A DNA stretch of 64,000 nt from NCBI RefSeq assembly GCF_030848495.1, contig NZ_JAVDDT010000001.1, positions 517,902 through 581,901 on the forward strand. The letters run 5' to 3'. This DNA comes from Natronospira bacteriovora. GTDB taxonomy: Bacteria; Pseudomonadota; Gammaproteobacteria; Natronospirales; Natronospiraceae. Each line of letters opens with the position of its first letter. Within the stretch, counting starts at the first letter, position 1. Below are positions 63,946 through 64,000 of the stretch, in pieces. Made by a program: the position numbers and the translations under genes. The notes under the pieces were generated by a model that saw nothing but the letters and a program-made list of their open reading frames with translations, did not search any database and was not told the DNA's origin.

Positions 63946-64000
63946 AGCTAACGCCTGGGCTTAGCGGCCGGTTTGGAGGCGCACCGCGCCGGAAAAGCGG
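63946..64000 (-). repeat. Integron attC-like site 2 (cut by window end)
   Basis: The minus strand ends GCCCAGGCGTTAGCTG, preceded by CCAAACCGGCCGC, which matches the same part of site 1 (CTCCAAACCGGCGCG). The 5' half lies beyond the window. It precedes the HEPN-motif gene and should belong to the next cassette. Confidence 0.65.

Overview
The window is about 64 kb of GC-rich chromosome from a gammaproteobacterium. The evidence is conserved gammaproteobacterial gene order: rplY-prs-tRNA-Gln-ispE-lolB next to hemA-prfA; mreBCD-mrdA-rodA-mltB-rlpA-dacA-ybeD-lipB; and murU/amgK divergent from lptD-surA-pdxA-rsmA-apaG-apaH. Codon use and gene content fit a free-living Chromatiales/Ectothiorhodospiraceae-like or related lineage, but genus cannot be fixed from sequence reading alone. 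Almost all of the sequence is coding.

Layout. 0-7.8 kb: translation, isoprenoid, lipoprotein-sorting and haem genes. 7.8-12.7 kb: a sulfur amino-acid block (cysteine synthase, cystathionine gamma-lyase/synthase, cystathionine beta-synthase) plus a 2OG-Fe(II) oxygenase and an SseB-like protein; it separates prfA from prmC. 12.7-17 kb: prmC, a probable small RNA or leader with a strong terminator, moeB, a thioesterase and a large von Willebrand A lipoprotein. 17-21.3 kb: hslO and gatCAB. 21.5-32.1 kb: the rod-shape and peptidoglycan set, then D-amino-acid aminotransferase, ybeD and lipB. 32.3-42.4 kb: a DUF429 protein, the MurNAc recycling pair amgK-murU, and the LptD/SurA outer-membrane set with pdxA, rsmA, a Usp protein, apaG and apaH. 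42.6-48.6 kb: a 3-hydroxyanthranilate (kynurenine/tryptophan) meta-cleavage block, in which most spacers hold inverted-repeat elements. 48.6-52.7 kb: VOC and alpha/beta-hydrolase genes and an ECF42-type sigma factor with two DGPF/YCII proteins and a SnoaL-like protein. 52.7-57.2 kb: an SRAP protein, a cytochrome b/c pair, DUF2306, and a double-CDGSH/glutamate-synthase fusion. 57.4-61.8 kb: phnDCE followed by a glycosyltransferase and a PAP2 phosphatase, behind a good PhoB box. 61.9-64 kb: two AT-richer genes on the minus strand separated by sites with the architecture of integron attC sites, so the window appears to end inside a gene-cassette array.

Intergenic DNA is unusually structured. At least four palindromic elements have arms made of GATTAC and GACAAC hexamers, two of them sharing a core. 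Other families are GTGGGAGAGGCTTTAGCC REP-like palindromes, CCACAGATGAACACAGAT inverted pairs, and nested combinations of these. The strongest leads for follow-up are the putative cassette array with a HEPN-motif protein, the PhoB-controlled phosphonate-uptake/glycolipid unit, the two predicted ECF42 promoters, the hexamer palindromes, and the orphan RNA candidate upstream of moeB.
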